Shown in pieces: positions 44,790 through 59,200 of a stretch of 64,000 bases of DNA (its first letter is position 1; every line of letters begins with the position of its first letter). The stretch is from contig NC_014393.1 in NCBI RefSeq assembly GCF_000145275.1, positions 4,712,001 to 4,776,000 of the forward strand. The letters run 5' to 3'. A program made the position numbers and the translations under genes. Origin of the DNA: Clostridium cellulovorans 743B. Lineage in GTDB: Bacteria; Bacillota; Clostridia; Clostridiales; Clostridiaceae. The notes below the pieces were generated by a model, which ran no database searches, was not told the origin of the DNA, and was given only the letters and a program-made list of their open reading frames with translations.

Positions 44790-47216
44790 TTATACGTATT
44801 GCTGACTAATTATCTGTATCAGCTCGATAAATCTTGATGCCAGCTCTTCCATCTTAGCAGAGTTCAACTTGCCATCATTATAGCTAAAACTTATAGTAAT
44901 TAACTCTTTATCAACCACTAAGTTAATAGCTAAATCATAAAATTTACTTCTTACGTAGTTATCTTCTTTTCTTTCATTTACACCGAAATAAATAGCTACT
45001 TCATCAACCTTACGCGAGTAATTAGAGTCCATTAACTGATCTTTTGAAAAACTCTCGATAGCTCTAATACCATGGATAGATTCGAACAAACTTGAGAAAT
45101 CACTGATATTCCCAAAGTCTATATTCAAAATTCCTACTGAAGTTTCATCTAATATATTACTGTATAAACATAGTTCATCAGCTTCAAAAGTTTCTTTCAG
45201 CGTATATGAATACATTGCTAATAAAAAAGTGTAAAGCTCTATTCTTTCTTCAGAACAAACAGCTGAAATATTTTCATAGTCCTTACTTTCTATATTAAAT
45301 TCTGCTAATTCGACTATGTTATTTGTATTTTTCATTACTAAATATTCATATGGTACTTTTAAAAATTTAAGATTTAGTTCTATCTCTTTGTTATTAACCG
45401 TATTACCAATTAATCTCGCCAAATGCTGAATCGTAGGTTTCTTATAAAGTTCCATTATGTCTACTTGATTTGGATATTCCGTATCTACTCGAGCATGTAA
45501 TTGCACTAACAGAAGAGAATTTCCACCAACATTAAAGAAGTTATCCGTTATGCCTATTTGCGTTAATCCAAGTACTTCTTTCCATATATCAACAAGTCTT
45601 TGTTCTAATTCATTACTTGGAGGTACATGTGAACTATTTTCTTCTTCAACTGCTTGTATCTTTATTAATTCTTTTCTATCAACTTTTCCATTTGGCGTCA
45701 TTGGAATTTTTTCTATCTTTATAAATTGTGATGGAACCATATATTCTGGTAGACTCTGAATTAATTGTTCCCTTAAGCTAGAAGGTGAAATTTCTTCTTC
45801 AGCAGTATAGTAACAGCAAATATATTTGTTATTCATTCTATCAGCCTTATCAACTGCAACTGCATCTTTTATTCCATTACATGCTAAAACCTTATTCTCT
45901 ATTTCGCCTAATTCTATTCTAATACCACGAATTTTCACCTGATGGTCAGCTCTTCCAACAAGTTCAAGCTTTCCGTCATTATGTATAAAACCTAAATCAC
46001 CAGTTTTATATATTATATCTGCGGGATTATTACCAAAAGGATTTTTTAAAAATACTTGTCTAGTTAATTCTTTATTATTTAAATAACCAGAGGTTATAAA
46101 TGGAGTCCTAATATAAACTTCACCGACTTCACCTATTCTGCATTTCATTTGATTCTCATTGAGTATCATTGCTTCTGTATGATCTATAGGCTTTCCAACA
46201 GGGATACGATCTCTTTTCACATCATCTTCGCTAATCCTATAAAAGAACTTTGCCAACGTTGTTTCTGTAGGCCCATATAAATTTACAAGTTGTACAGAAT
46301 TACCTAGCTTGTTAATAAAATTCTTAACATCATTACCTCTTAACATCTCCCCTGCCAACATTATATATTTTAAGCTTGGGAAAGAGTTTTTATCTTTTAC
46401 ATATTCAACTACCACCTTGAGTAATGATGGAACCATATGAATAACGCTTATACTGCTTTCATTAATCCATTTTATAAGTATTTCTGGGTTTATTAATATT
46501 GCATCATTATCAGGAATATAAACTGTTCCTCCACTAACTAAAGGTACAAAGATATCTCTTAAAAATGGATCAAAAGATTGAGAGGTCAGTTGACTCACCT
46601 TACAATTATCATCTAAATTAAATTCCCTAATCTCCCAATCAATGTAGTGTAATAAACTTCTGTGTCTTCCTAAGATAGCTTTTGGTATACCTGTTGAACC
46701 AGAAGTAAAATATATATAACAATTCTTATTTAGTAGAATTTCATTATTACTTGGCTGCTCTTCTATTTCATTAAACTTATAAAGTGAAATATGTTCTACA
46801 TATTTGTTATAATCTTCAGGTTCATCCATAGTCAGTACTTTAACTTTGCTGACAATGCACTTAGCGATACTACATACCTTTTCTAAGTATTTACTACTTG
46901 TGATTATAACGTCCCCTAAGCATTCATTTATCATTAGGAGTTGCCTTTTCTCTGGGAAGTTAGGGTCTAGAGGGACAAAAATCCCTCCAGCTTTTATAAC
47001 CCCAACCATTGATTCAATAAGTTCTGCACCCTTGTCCAACATTAGAAAAACTTTCTTATCATCACTTAAATTTTGTCTTAGAAACTCTGCAATTGTATTT
47101 GATTTTTTTTCTAATTCGCCATAGGTAGTGAGCTCATTTCCTTTCTGAATTGCTATCTTGTCAGGCATTTTAGAAGCATTTAAACTTATTCTATTTTGTA
47201 TACTGTCATTCTTCAC
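44790..47216 (-). CDS. NRPS A-T protein with a truncated C domain
   Basis: The 808-residue protein starts directly with an A domain (FTSGSTGIPKAI, YGPTETT, YKTGDLG). The T domain follows (NFFNVGGNSLLLV, about residue 575). The last ~180 residues resemble only the C-terminal half of a condensation domain; the half with HHxxxDG is absent. The A domain is unusual: FDPFLRDIF replaces the common FDxSV, and the hand-read code DPRHMALLAK matches no substrate I can recall. There is no functional C domain, so it probably accepts a chain from the C domain at the end of the four-module NRPS encoded just upstream. GTG start 47216 lies ten bases after AAGGAG. Confidence 0.88.
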   Translation of the reverse strand: MKNDSIQNRISLNASKMPDKIAIQKGNELTTYGELEKKSNTIAEFLRQNLSDDKKVFLMLDKGAELIESMVGVIKAGGIFVPLDPNFPEKRQLLMINECLGDVIITSSKYLEKVCSIAKCIVSKVKVLTMDEPEDYNKYVEHISLYKFNEIEEQPSNNEILLNKNCYIYFTSGSTGIPKAILGRHRSLLHYIDWEIREFNLDDNCKVSQLTSQSFDPFLRDIFVPLVSGGTVYIPDNDAILINPEILIKWINESSISVIHMVPSLLKVVVEYVKDKNSFPSLKYIMLAGEMLRGNDVKNFINKLGNSVQLVNLYGPTETTLAKFFYRISEDDVKRDRIPVGKPIDHTEAMILNENQMKCRIGEVGEVYIRTPFITSGYLNNKELTRQVFLKNPFGNNPADIIYKTGDLGFIHNDGKLELVGRADHQVKIRGIRIELGEIENKVLACNGIKDAVAVDKADRMNNKYICCYYTAEEEISPSSLREQLIQSLPEYMVPSQFIKIEKIPMTPNGKVDRKELIKIQAVEEENSSHVPPSNELEQRLVDIWKEVLGLTQIGITDNFFNVGGNSLLLVQLHARVDTEYPNQVDIMELYKKPTIQHLARLIGNTVNNKEIELNLKFLKVPYEYLVMKNTNNIVELAEFNIESKDYENISAVCSEERIELYTFLLAMYSYTLKETFEADELCLYSNILDETSVGILNIDFGNISDFSSLFESIHGIRAIESFSKDQLMDSNYSRKVDEVAIYFGVNERKEDNYVRSKFYDLAINLVVDKELITISFSYNDGKLNSAKMEELASRFIELIQIISQQYV

Positions 47217-47243
47217 TTTGCTTCAACTCCTTCTACATAGTGT

Positions 47244-50200
47244 CTAAGAGAAAAATTCATCATTATCCAAGAGATCATCAAAGTCCATTGCAAATTCATT
47301 GACATTATTATTAGTTAATAATTGATTTATTCTAATAACATCCTCGTCTAAAATCTTACTAATAATCTCTGTAATATTGTTTATAAGATCTTTCATCATA
47401 GATTCTTGGAATAAATCTTCCCTATACACTAAATCCAATCTGATTCCCTCTAATTCTTCACTAACATATAATGTAACCTCATATTTTGATTCAGTCATTA
47501 TAGAATCGTAGGTTTCAACTTCTAATCCTTCCAAGGTTATTTCACTGTTTCCCTGGTACGGCAAGTAATTAAACATAATCGTAAATAAATCATCATTTTG
47601 CATTCCATAGGATTCTCGAGCCTTATAATATAGATCCTCATATGGATATTCTTGATTATCCAAGGCTTCTGTTACAACTTCATGGACATGTTTTAAATAC
47701 TGGTCATAAGGTGTATCATCATACACTGTTGTTGTTACAACCAACACATTTAAAAACATTCCTATTAACTTCTCTAATTCATGATTTGTCCTTGCTGCAA
47801 CTGGCAAGCCTACTGTAACAGGACCAGCTCCACCTAATTCATTCATAATTGCTATATTGAAAGCAGATAAAATAAACTCTGACTTTGTGATTTCTTTTTC
47901 CTTACAGAATTCACTTATACGAGAATACATAGCATCCTCAATAAATGCCACTTGTCGTTTACCATTTCCACTTCTAGTCAAACCTTCATTGTTATTAGGA
48001 AGTTTTGTGTAAACATAGTTCTTAAGCACTTTATCACTATATTCACTGAAGCTCTTCTGTTCTGATTCCATAAGTTCGTTCTGCCACACGGCATAATCCT
48101 TGTATTGTATCCTTAATTCTTCCAATTTCTTTCCATTATAGAAATTAGAGAAATCTTGGAGCATTATACCCATAGATACACCATCAGAAATTATATGATG
48201 CATATCAAAGATCATGATTTTTTCCTTGTCACCTAATGATATGACTCCAACTCTTATCAAAGGTAATTTTTCTAAATCAAAAGGCCTTATGAATTCTTTC
48301 ATTACTTGTTTAAGTTCTGATTTGCCAGCCTCTATATATTCAATCTCAAATTTATTTTCATCATGTATTTTTTGAACAGGCTGTCCATTAATAAGATGGA
48401 AAGTTGTCCTAAGAATATCATGTCTATTTATTAATTTTTCAAAGGCTTCTTCAAATCGATGCTCATTGAATACACCTTGCAGCTTTAAAGAGCCAAACAT
48501 ATTGTAGCTAATATCCTTAGGATTTAATCTATTTACTACAAATAATCTCTTTTGAGCAGACGAAAGCTCGTAATACTCTTGCTCTTTGACAGGTATGATT
48601 TTGTTAAAAGTACTTACCTTAGCTTTATCTATATATTCCACTAAACTTCTTACATTTTCAGTTCTGAATATCTCTCCTATCGGCACTTGAACACCAAATT
48701 CTGCTGCCACTTTTGAAGATATCATCGGAGCTTTAAGTGAATGCCCACCTAAATGATAGAAATTATCGTTCATACCAACTCTTTCAACACCTAAAACTTC
48801 ACTCCAGATTTTTGCAAGTCTTATTTCTGTATCAGTCTGTGGTGGAATATAATCTATTCCCATATCAATTTTATCTTCAAGAGCTAACAGTGCTTTTTTA
48901 TCTACCTTACCATTTGCAGTTAAAGGGATTTCTTCTATCTCAACAAAAGCTGTTGGTATCATATACTCAGGTAATCTTTCTATTAAATATACTCTTAAAC
49001 TATCTATATCAAAATTATCCTTTGGTACAAAATAAGCATATAAATACTTGTCTCCATCAGTTTTCTCTTTCAATAGAACTACAGCATCCTTCACTGCAGC
49101 AGATTCGATGATTGATGTCTCAATTTCGCCTAGCTCGATTCTCAGACCCCTTATCTTAACTTGACTATCAACTCTTCCTAAAAACTCTATATTCCCATTG
49201 GCGTTCCACTTTCCTAAATCGCCAGTTTTGTACATAAGTTTTCCTTCTTCAAATGGGCTTGGAACAAAACTCTCAGCAGTAAGCTCTGGCTTATTTAAAT
49301 ATCCTCTTGCTAATCCATCTCCAGATATATAAATTTCACCAACCACACCTATAGGAAGTATATTTTTTTCCTTATCCAATATGTAAATACTTGTATTATA
49401 AATAGGTTTTCCTATAGGGATATTTGAGAATTGTTTCTCTAGTTTATAACTTGTTGTTACTACTGTATTTTCCGTTGGCCCATAGTTGTTGAAAACTTCA
49501 TAGTTTGAGGCTTTAAAGTTTCTTAACTTATCTCCTCCTGTAAGAAGCCTCTTTAAACTTGGGATTTCTTCACCCATAAACTGCTCACATACCTGAGTTG
49601 GAAGGAAAGCAATGGAGATTTTATTTTCATTGAAGAATTCTTTAAGTTTAGGAATATTGAGCCTTAACTCATCATCTATCAAATAAATACTTGCTCCTTT
49701 TATAATATAAGGGAATACCTCCCAAACCGAAGCATCAAAACCAAAACCAGCATACTTTATGCTTCTATCATTAGAATCAACTGAGTAATAATCTAAGTGC
49801 CAATAACATAAATTTATTAATGACCTGTGTTCAATAACAACACCCTTAGGTCTTCCCGTTGAACCAGAGGTATAAATCACATAAGCCATATCTGTTGGTA
49901 AATTCACATTATCTATTTGTGATTTATCCTGTTCATATAATTTTGGATTCTCTAAATCTATAAATTCACCATCAAAAATTATATCTTTTGCTAACTCACT
50001 TCTAGAGAGCAGTATTTTAGCTCCACTGTCTCCAATCATATATGTTATTCTTTCTGCTCCATAAGATGGATCAATCGGAAGGAATGCACCACCTGCTTTT
50101 AAAATTCCTAGGATACCTATTAGCATCTCTGGTACTTGATTAATCATAATAGCAACAATAGTTTCTCTTCCCACACCTTTTGCTCTTAAGTGTCTAGCAA

Positions 50201-53200
50201 GACTATTTGAAAGCTCATCAAGTTCTTTGTAATTGACTATTCTTTCAACATCATGATTCCTATACACTATAGCTGAATTCCATGGAGTTGCTTGAACTTG
50301 ACTCTTAAACAATTGGTGAACAGCAAGATTACTAGGATAATCTACTGAAGCTCCATTAACCCTATTTAAAATTGTCTTCCTTTCATCTCCTGAAAGCATA
50401 TCTAGTGAACCTATGCTTGAATAAGAGTTTGCAGCAATTTCTCTTAGGAGATTTACAAAATGCTCTTTAAAACGTAAGATAGTCTCCTCTTTAAAAAGAT
50501 CCTTTCTGTACTCTATTGCAAAATCAATAGTACTATCTTTATCCAGAGCAATTAAGGTAATATCAAATTTTGCAATATCACTCTTTAAAGCTATTGGTAT
50601 AAAATCTACATCATCGATTTTAAATCCGTCTCTTTGAACCTTTTGCATTGAGAACACAACATTATACAATTGGTCTCCATTGATATTTAATTGGTCTTTT
50701 AGCTCTTCTATTGGATAATCCTGATTTTCAAAAGCAGTGATAATGTCATTATGAGTAAGTTTTACATACTCTAAGAAGGCTATAGTTGGATCGACATTAG
50801 TTCTTAGTGGTAACATATTTACAAACATACCTATCATTTTCTCTAAATCTGGATGAGTTCTGCCTGCTACAGGTGAACCAACTATTATGTCAGTTTGTCC
50901 TGTATATTTATAAAGAATTACATTAAAAGTCGATAACAATACTGAATATAAAGTAAACTCGTTACCCTCAATCAACTTTTCTAAATTCTTTGTTAAATCA
51001 CTATCCAAACTAAAATTTATATTACCAGCTTCATAACTTTGAATACTCTCTCTCTGGAAGTCTGTAGTAATATTTATCATCTGAATTTCGTCACTAAGCT
51101 TATGTTTCCAATACGCCTGTTGTTTCTTTAACTTTTCTTTACCAATGTTACTGCTTTCCCAAAGAGCAAAATCCTTATACTGGAGGTCTGAATATCCGAT
51201 ATTAATACCTTTAAGTGCAGAAATAAATTCTTCCACGATTACTTCAAAGGAAACACCATCACAAATGATATGATGCATATTGAATATAATAAGTTGTTCT
51301 ATATCTGACATCCTACATAACTTTACATTCATCTGTGTTGGTTCATTTAAATTAAACGGAGTCACAAAATCTTTTATTAGTCTATCAGCATCACAGTCTT
51401 CACAACTAATGTCTTGATAGTCTATAGAAACTTTAAAGTTATCATTTATTTTCGCATACAGCATACCGTCAACCATCACAAAAGAAGTCCTTAAAATTTC
51501 ATGCTTTAATATAACCTTCTCTAGTGCTGCCTCAATTTCATTTCTAGTAATTTTTCCAGTAACTTTAAGAGCACCAGGAATATTATAAGCAGTACTTTCT
51601 CTATCAAATTCCCATAAAAGATACATTCTACGTTGAGCAAAACTTAATGGATAATAATCCATCACTGGCGCTTTTTCTATAGCTCTAAATTCTGCCTTTT
51701 TCCTACCTTCGATATTCTCTGCTAACTCCCAAAGTACAGGAAGTCTAAAAATATCTGCAAGGCTGATTTCAACGCTGAACTCTTTAAATATCCTTCCAAC
51801 AACTAAAGCAGCTTTCAAGGAATGTCCTCCTAGCTCAAAGAAATTATCCTTTCTTCCAACTTGTTTAGTATTAAGGACATCTTCCCATATCAACGCAAGC
51901 TTTGATTCTACACCTTCACGAGGATTCTCAAACTCATTAGCTTCTAGCAAATCAAACTTTGGCAAAGGTAACGCTTTTCTGTCTATCTTGCCATTGTTGT
52001 TTAACGGCATCTTATCAAGTTTTATATAATGCTTTGGTATCATATACTCAGGAATATTTTTACCCAAGTAAGTCTTTAATTCTGATAAATTTAACTCTTC
52101 GTCAGAAATATAATAAGCACATAGATATTTTTCTTTTAAATCATCACCTACAGCTAAAACTATAGCTTCTTGTATTGAAGGGTAATTTCTTATAAGACTT
52201 TCTATTTCACCAAGCTCAATTCTAAAACCTCTGATTTTAACTTGGTAATCAAGTCTGCCTAAAAACTCTATATTTCCATCTGGTAGCCACTTTACAAGGT
52301 CGCCAGTCTTATATATCTTTTCTCCAGGTGCAAAAGGATTATCAATGAATTTTTCATAATTTAAATCTGGTCTGTTAAGATATCCTTTAGCTACTCCAAT
52401 CCCACCAATGTATAATTCTCCTGGGACACCAACAGGTTGGATTTTGTATCTTTTATCCAATACATATGTCTTCATATTTTGAACAGGCTTTCCAATAGGC
52501 ACATTAATTCCTTCTTCAAAATCCCCTAAATCATACGCAGTTGTATAAATAGTAGCCTCTGTAGGTCCGTAAAGATTCTTGAAGCCTACTTGAGGGTAAC
52601 GCTTCTTAAATTCAAAGACAGTTTCCTTTGTTATAGCTTCTCCTGCCACAATTACATACTTTAGCCTTGATAAATTATCAGCATATTTACCCTTAGCAAC
52701 CTCTAAGATTGTGTTCAGCATAGATGGTACAAAATTAACATGAGTAATATTATATTTACTTATTGCCTTTAACATAGCGAATGGATCTTTATGACTTTCC
52801 TTTTCTAATATCACAAGCCTTCCACCCCTATGGAACCACCCAAATATTTCAGCCACAGATACGTCAAAGGTATATGTTGTCTTAAATAAGAATGCATCTG
52901 TTTCCTCTACAGGATACATAGCTTGAAGACCATCTACGATATTTACAACATTATGATGGCTTACCATTACCCCTTTAGGCATTCCTGTAGATCCTGAGGT
53001 ATAGATTATATAAGCTAAATCTTCATAACTATTTACTATATCAGGGTTTATAGCATCAACTTCATATTGTTCTATGCTGTCAATTACCATATTGTCACAG
53101 TGTAGTTTAGAAACTAAATTACCAAATTCCTTATGCGCAACAACTATTTTTGCTCCACAATCCTTTACGATGAAGTCGATTCTATCCACAGGATTTGATG

Positions 53201-56200
53201 GATCAATAGATAAATAAGCTGCGCCTGCTTTAAGAATAGCTAATATTGATAAAATCATTTCAGCAGAACGTTCCATTATAATCGGAACAATTTCTCCTGA
53301 CTTAATTCCTCTTTTACGCATTGTTTTTGCAAGGTCATTAATCTTACCATTTAATTCTTTGTATGTAATAGTCTTATCTACTAACTGATGATTTTCATAC
53401 CTTGAATAAACTAAAGCTACATTTTCTGAATACTTTTGAACCTTATCCTCAAACAAGTTGATTATTGTATTTTTCCATAGTTCTTTTGTTTCCGTATTGT
53501 TAAATCTATATAAGATTTCTTCACTTTCTTCAGAAGAATTTATATCGATATCTGAAACTAAGGCTTTAGGCTTGTCTACAATAACCTCTAACAGGTTGAT
53601 GTAATGTTTCATCATTCTCTCTATTGTCTGTTTCTTAAAGAGTTTAGTACTATATTCCATCGTAAATTCGATATTTTTACCCATTTCTAGTGCAGCTAAG
53701 GTTATATCAAACTTAGAAATTTCATTTTCTAAGCTTAATGGTTTTATATTTAACCCGTCCATTGATGTATCATTGTCGTCCACACTGAATAGGGAGAACA
53801 TAACATCAAATACTGGATTTCTGCTTAAATCTCTAGGTAAGTTTAAGTCTTCAATAAGCTCCTCAAACTGATAATTCTGATTATCAAAAGCTCCTACTAC
53901 ATTTTCCTTCACTTCTTGAAGTAACTCGAAGAAAGACTTATCATCAGATAGTTCAGCTTTTAATACTAGAGTGTTTACAAACATACCCATGAGATTATGT
54001 AATTTTTCATTATTCCTTCCTGCAACCGGAGTTCCAATTACAATAGATTCTTTACTTGTATACCTATATAAGAGTATGTAAAATGCAGAAAGCAGAACCA
54101 TATATAAAGTAGTGTTTGTTTCTACAGCTAACTCCCTTAACTTTGAAGAAAGTTCTTCGTATACTTCAGTTTTTATATTCGCACCCTCAAAACTTTGAAG
54201 TGATGGCCTTATAAAATCTGTAGGAAGGTCAAGTACTGGTATATAATCCTTCATCATATTAATGAAGAACGCTTTACTACTTTCAAATTTATTAGCTTCA
54301 TAAAGATTCTTCTGCCATAAAGCATAATCCTTATAGCCAATCTCAAGTGGTTCTAGAACTGCCTCTGAGTAAAGTGCTGCTAAATCTCGTGCAAAGACTA
54401 CCATAGATACACCATCGAAAATAATGTGATGTACGTCTAATAAGAGTAAATGACAATCTTCTGATTGTTTTACAACTCCCACTCTAAAAAGAGGAGCTGT
54501 TTCAAAATCAAATGGTTGTACAAAAGCCTCTGTTAATTGCTCAATTCCTTGATGAATACCATCAAAATAATTGATTTCATAATCTATATTGTCATGTACA
54601 ATTTGTACTGGCTCTCCATCGATTATCTTAAAGGAAGTTCTCAAAGCTTCATGTCTTTGTACAAGTTTTGAAACAGCTGCTTCAAACTTCTCTTTGTTGA
54701 AATCACCTTGAATTTTAAATATATTAGGAATATTATAAGCTATAGTATTTTTATCAAGCTGGCAAAGGAGATAGATTCTTTTCTGAGCAGATGAAAGAGG
54801 ATAATATTCCTTTTTATCTACAGGTTTAATTTCTTGAATTTTCACTTTTTGTGAACTATCAATATGTATGGCCAATTCCTTAATAGTAGGTCCCTTAAAT
54901 AATACTTTTAACGGCACCTCTGTATTAAAAATTCTATTTATCTTGGAAATCAGAACTGAAGCCTTTAAAGAATGTCCTCCAACTTCAAAGAAGTTATCTG
55001 TTGTACTTAGTCTGCTAGCATCTAATACTTCCTTCCATAATTCTAGAAGTTTTTCTTCTGTATCGTTTTCAGGTAGTACTAATTGACTTTCATCACAGCT
55101 AATTTCATCTGGCTTTGGTAATAGTTTTTTATCAATCTTTCCGCTTTGATTTATTGGCATAGAATCTAATCCTATAAAATATGACGGAATCATATAACTT
55201 GGGATATATTTTGATAAGAATTCTCTTAACTCGCTAACTGTTATTTTTTCTTCCGCCACATAATAAGCACAAATATGCTTGTCTCCATTGGAATCATCTA
55301 TAACAATTGCTGTAGCATCCTTAATTTTGTTATTTTCAAGAAGTGTCTTCTCAATCTCACCGATTTCTATTCTATATCCTCTTATTTTAACTTGATTGTC
55401 AATTCTTCCAACGAACTCAATATTTCCATCCGGCAACCATCTAGCATAATCACCAGTCCTATACATTCTTTCACTTTTATTAAATGGGTTCTCAACAAAT
55501 TTTTCCTGAGTTAATTCAGCCCTGTTCAAATATCCTCTTGCTAAAGCTACACCAGAAACACACAACTCACCTGGGACCCCTATAGGCTGGATACGGTTTT
55601 GTTCTCCCAATATATAAATATCAGCATTGTATATTGGTTTTCCTATAGGCACTGATGTAAAGCCTTCAGGATTATCTTGGCACTTCCACATAGTAGAACA
55701 GATTGTAGCTTCTGTTGGACCATAAGCATTGATATACTGAAGCTCATTTTTCCATTTTTCCATTAAACTTGGAGATATAGCTGAACCTCCAGTCATTAAA
55801 ATTCTTAAAGTTTTTACTCGCTCTGGTTCCAAATACAGAAGATAATTTGGTGGTAGAATTCCTGCTGTTACATTGTTATCATTTAAGAATTCTTCAAATT
55901 TTCTATAATCGCTGATTATATATTCAGGGGCAATGACTAGGGTTGCACCTGTCAATAATGCCATGAACATCTCAAGCAATGAAGCATCAAAAGAACTACT
56001 AGCAAATTGAAGAATATTATCCTCATCGTTCAAGCCTATGTACTTTATAAAATATTCTCTTAAACTTGCCACGCCTTTGTGCTCAATCATAGCTCCTTTT
56101 GGTTTACCTGTTGAACCTGAGGTAAATATTATATAAGCAACATCTGTAGACTTGCTTATAATCTCTAATGGTTCATCAACTTGGTCATAAGCACTGCTAT

Positions 56201-59200
56201 CATCTATGTCTATTAATGTTCCATCGAAATCTATTGAACTTATTGACTGCTTGTCACAAAGAATGTAATTACAACCGCTATCCTCTAAAATAAACTTTAT
56301 ACGTTCCTCTGGATATTTAGGATCTATAGGAAGGTATACACCTCCCGCTTTCATTATTCCTAACATACCTACAACCATACTAATTGAGCGTTCCACCATC
56401 AAAGCAACAATTGTCTCTGCTTTTATACCTTTTTCTCTCAGCCCCTTAGCTAACTGCTCTGCTTTCTGGTTTAACTCGCCGTAAGTAATGGTCTCATTTT
56501 CATAGGAAACAGCTACCTTGTTACTATGTAACTGAACTTGCATTTCAAACAGTTCTTGGATAGTCTTATCTTCCAAATAATCTGACTTCATATCGTTAAA
56601 TTCATATATAACTTGATTCTTCTCATCAGCTGACATTATATCTATGTCAGATATCAGTACTTCTGGGTTCTTTGAAACTTCGTCTAGGATATTTATAAAG
56701 TGCCTTGAAATTCTTTCTATAGTATTCCTTTTATAAAGACTAGTACAGTATTCTAATTTAAAGTTGATTATCTCTCCGTCCTCTTGAGCACTAAGAGTTA
56801 AATCAAATTTAGAAATCTTATTATCTAGTTCAAAAGGATTGATTAACATATCTTTTGTTTCTAATTGTTTTTCGTCAAAGGCATTCTGCATTGCAAAAAC
56901 AGTATCAAAAATAGGATTTCTGCTTAAATCTCTTGCTACTCCAATTTTATTCAAAATGTCTTCAAATTGATAATCTTGAGCTTCAAAAGCTTCAAGTACA
57001 TTTATACGAACCTCATCTAAGAAAGCTCTAAAGGTTTTTTCACCCATAGGTTTATTTCTCATAGGTAACGTATTTACAAACATTCCTACGACATTTTCAA
57101 TACCAGCATGATGCCTTCCTGATACTGGCGTTCCTATAATAATATCCTCTTGTGAAGTATATCTGTGAAGAAGTATGTTATAAGCAGCAAGAAGTGTCAT
57201 AAAGTTTGTGCTGCTGGTCTTATTTGAAAGGTTTTTAATTCTAGCACTAAGCTCCTTATCTATACTGAAAGATAGCACATCTCCTTCAAAACTTTGCACG
57301 CTAGGCCTTATATAATCTAAAGGCATATTAAGAACTGGAATATCATCTTTTAAGATGTTCATCCAATAGTTTTCCTGCTTTCGTATCTCATCAGTGTTAA
57401 AGATTTCTTCTTGCCACACACAATAATCTTTATAGGTTATTGTAGAATTTGATAATTCTACTCCTCTATATAGATTAATAAAATCTTCAAATAGAATAGA
57501 TAAAGACATACCATCAGAAATAATATGATGCATATCTATAAACAGCACATACTGTTCTTCTTGTACCTTTATTATTGAACTTCGAATTAAAGGTGCTTTC
57601 GCAAGATTAAATGGCTTCGCAAGTTGTTGAAGAATTTTGGGCAGCTCACTCTCATCAGTTTCTATATAATCTAACTCAGCATCTACATTTTCATGAATAT
57701 ATTGTACTTGCTTACCATCAACTATAGTAAAACTTGTACGTAAACTTTCATGGGTGTTTATTATTTCTTTGAAAACTTTATTTAGCTTTTCAAGGTCAAG
57801 TGCTCCCTGAATTTTAATAGCTCCTGTCATGTTATAAGCTGTAGACTCAGGTTCAATCTGCCAAAGCACAAACATTCTCTTTTGTGATGCTGAAAGTGGA
57901 TAGTATTCTCTCTTCTCAATTGTTTTTATAGGATTCCTATCAACTCCTGATAAAGCTTCTACATATTTAGACAAACTCTTAATAGTAGGATTGGTAAAAA
58001 CAGCTTTTACAGGCACTACTATATCCATTTGTTTATTAATTTTGGATACTAGCATTGTAGCCTTTAGAGAATGACCCCCTATCTCAAAAAAGTTACTATT
58101 AATACTTATCTGGTTTCTTCCTAAAACACTATTCCATATATTTTGAAGAGTGTATTCTGTCAAAGTACTAGGGGCTTCATATTTTTCTTCACTAACAATC
58201 TCTCCGTTAGGTTCAGGCAATGCTTTTCTATCAACTTTCTTATTTGGAGTTAGTGGAAGTTTTTCTAATCTAACTATGAAGGATGGTACCATATATTCTG
58301 GCAGTTCTTTTAATAGCTGCTCTTTTATATTAGAAATACTTAGTTCTTGTTCACCAGTATAATAACCGCAGATATACTTATTGCTATTGCTGTCTTCAAA
58401 TACCCTAGCAGCAGCTTCTTTGATTCCATCTATCTTTAATAGGTTATTTTCAATGTCACCAAGTTCAATTCTATATCCTCTGATTTTTACCTGATGATCT
58501 ACACGTCCAATAAACTCAATTTCACCGTTTTCTAACCATCGAGCCACGTCACCAGTTTTATATATAAGGCTATCTGGATCTAGGTTACTTTTTATAAATT
58601 TTTCACTTGTCAATTCTGGCTTATTTAAATATCCTCTTGCTAAACCATCTCCTGCAATGCAAAGTTCTCCATAAACTCCTAGATGGCAAAGCTTTTCATT
58701 TTTATCCAAGATGTAAATACGTGTGTTACTAATAGGCGTTCCAATTGTTATTTCTTTTTCAAAAGTTAATTCTTTGATAAGAGACCATACGGTTGTCTCT
58801 GTAGGACCATACATATTGAAAATTTTTGAAGGTGTAATTATCTTTAGTTTCTCTAAAAGTGATTGTGGGAAGGCTTCTCCGCCTACCATAATCGTATCGA
58901 TATTTTTTAGGCATGAATTCCATTGATCATCATTTGTTATCATTTGTGCTCTAGATGGGGTTAGTTGAATCATATTTACATCATTATCTATGATTACATC
59001 GTGTAATCCTCTTGGATCAGTTTGTTGATCTTCACTACATAAAATCACTGTTGAACCTTTTGTAAGTGGTAATAAGGTCTCAAGTACAAAAATGTCAAAG
59101 GATATTGTAGTTAAAGCAAGAATTTTACTTGATTCATTAAATATAATGTTTTTAACTATACCTTGTATAAAATTATTAACAGACTTATGTTCTATCATTA

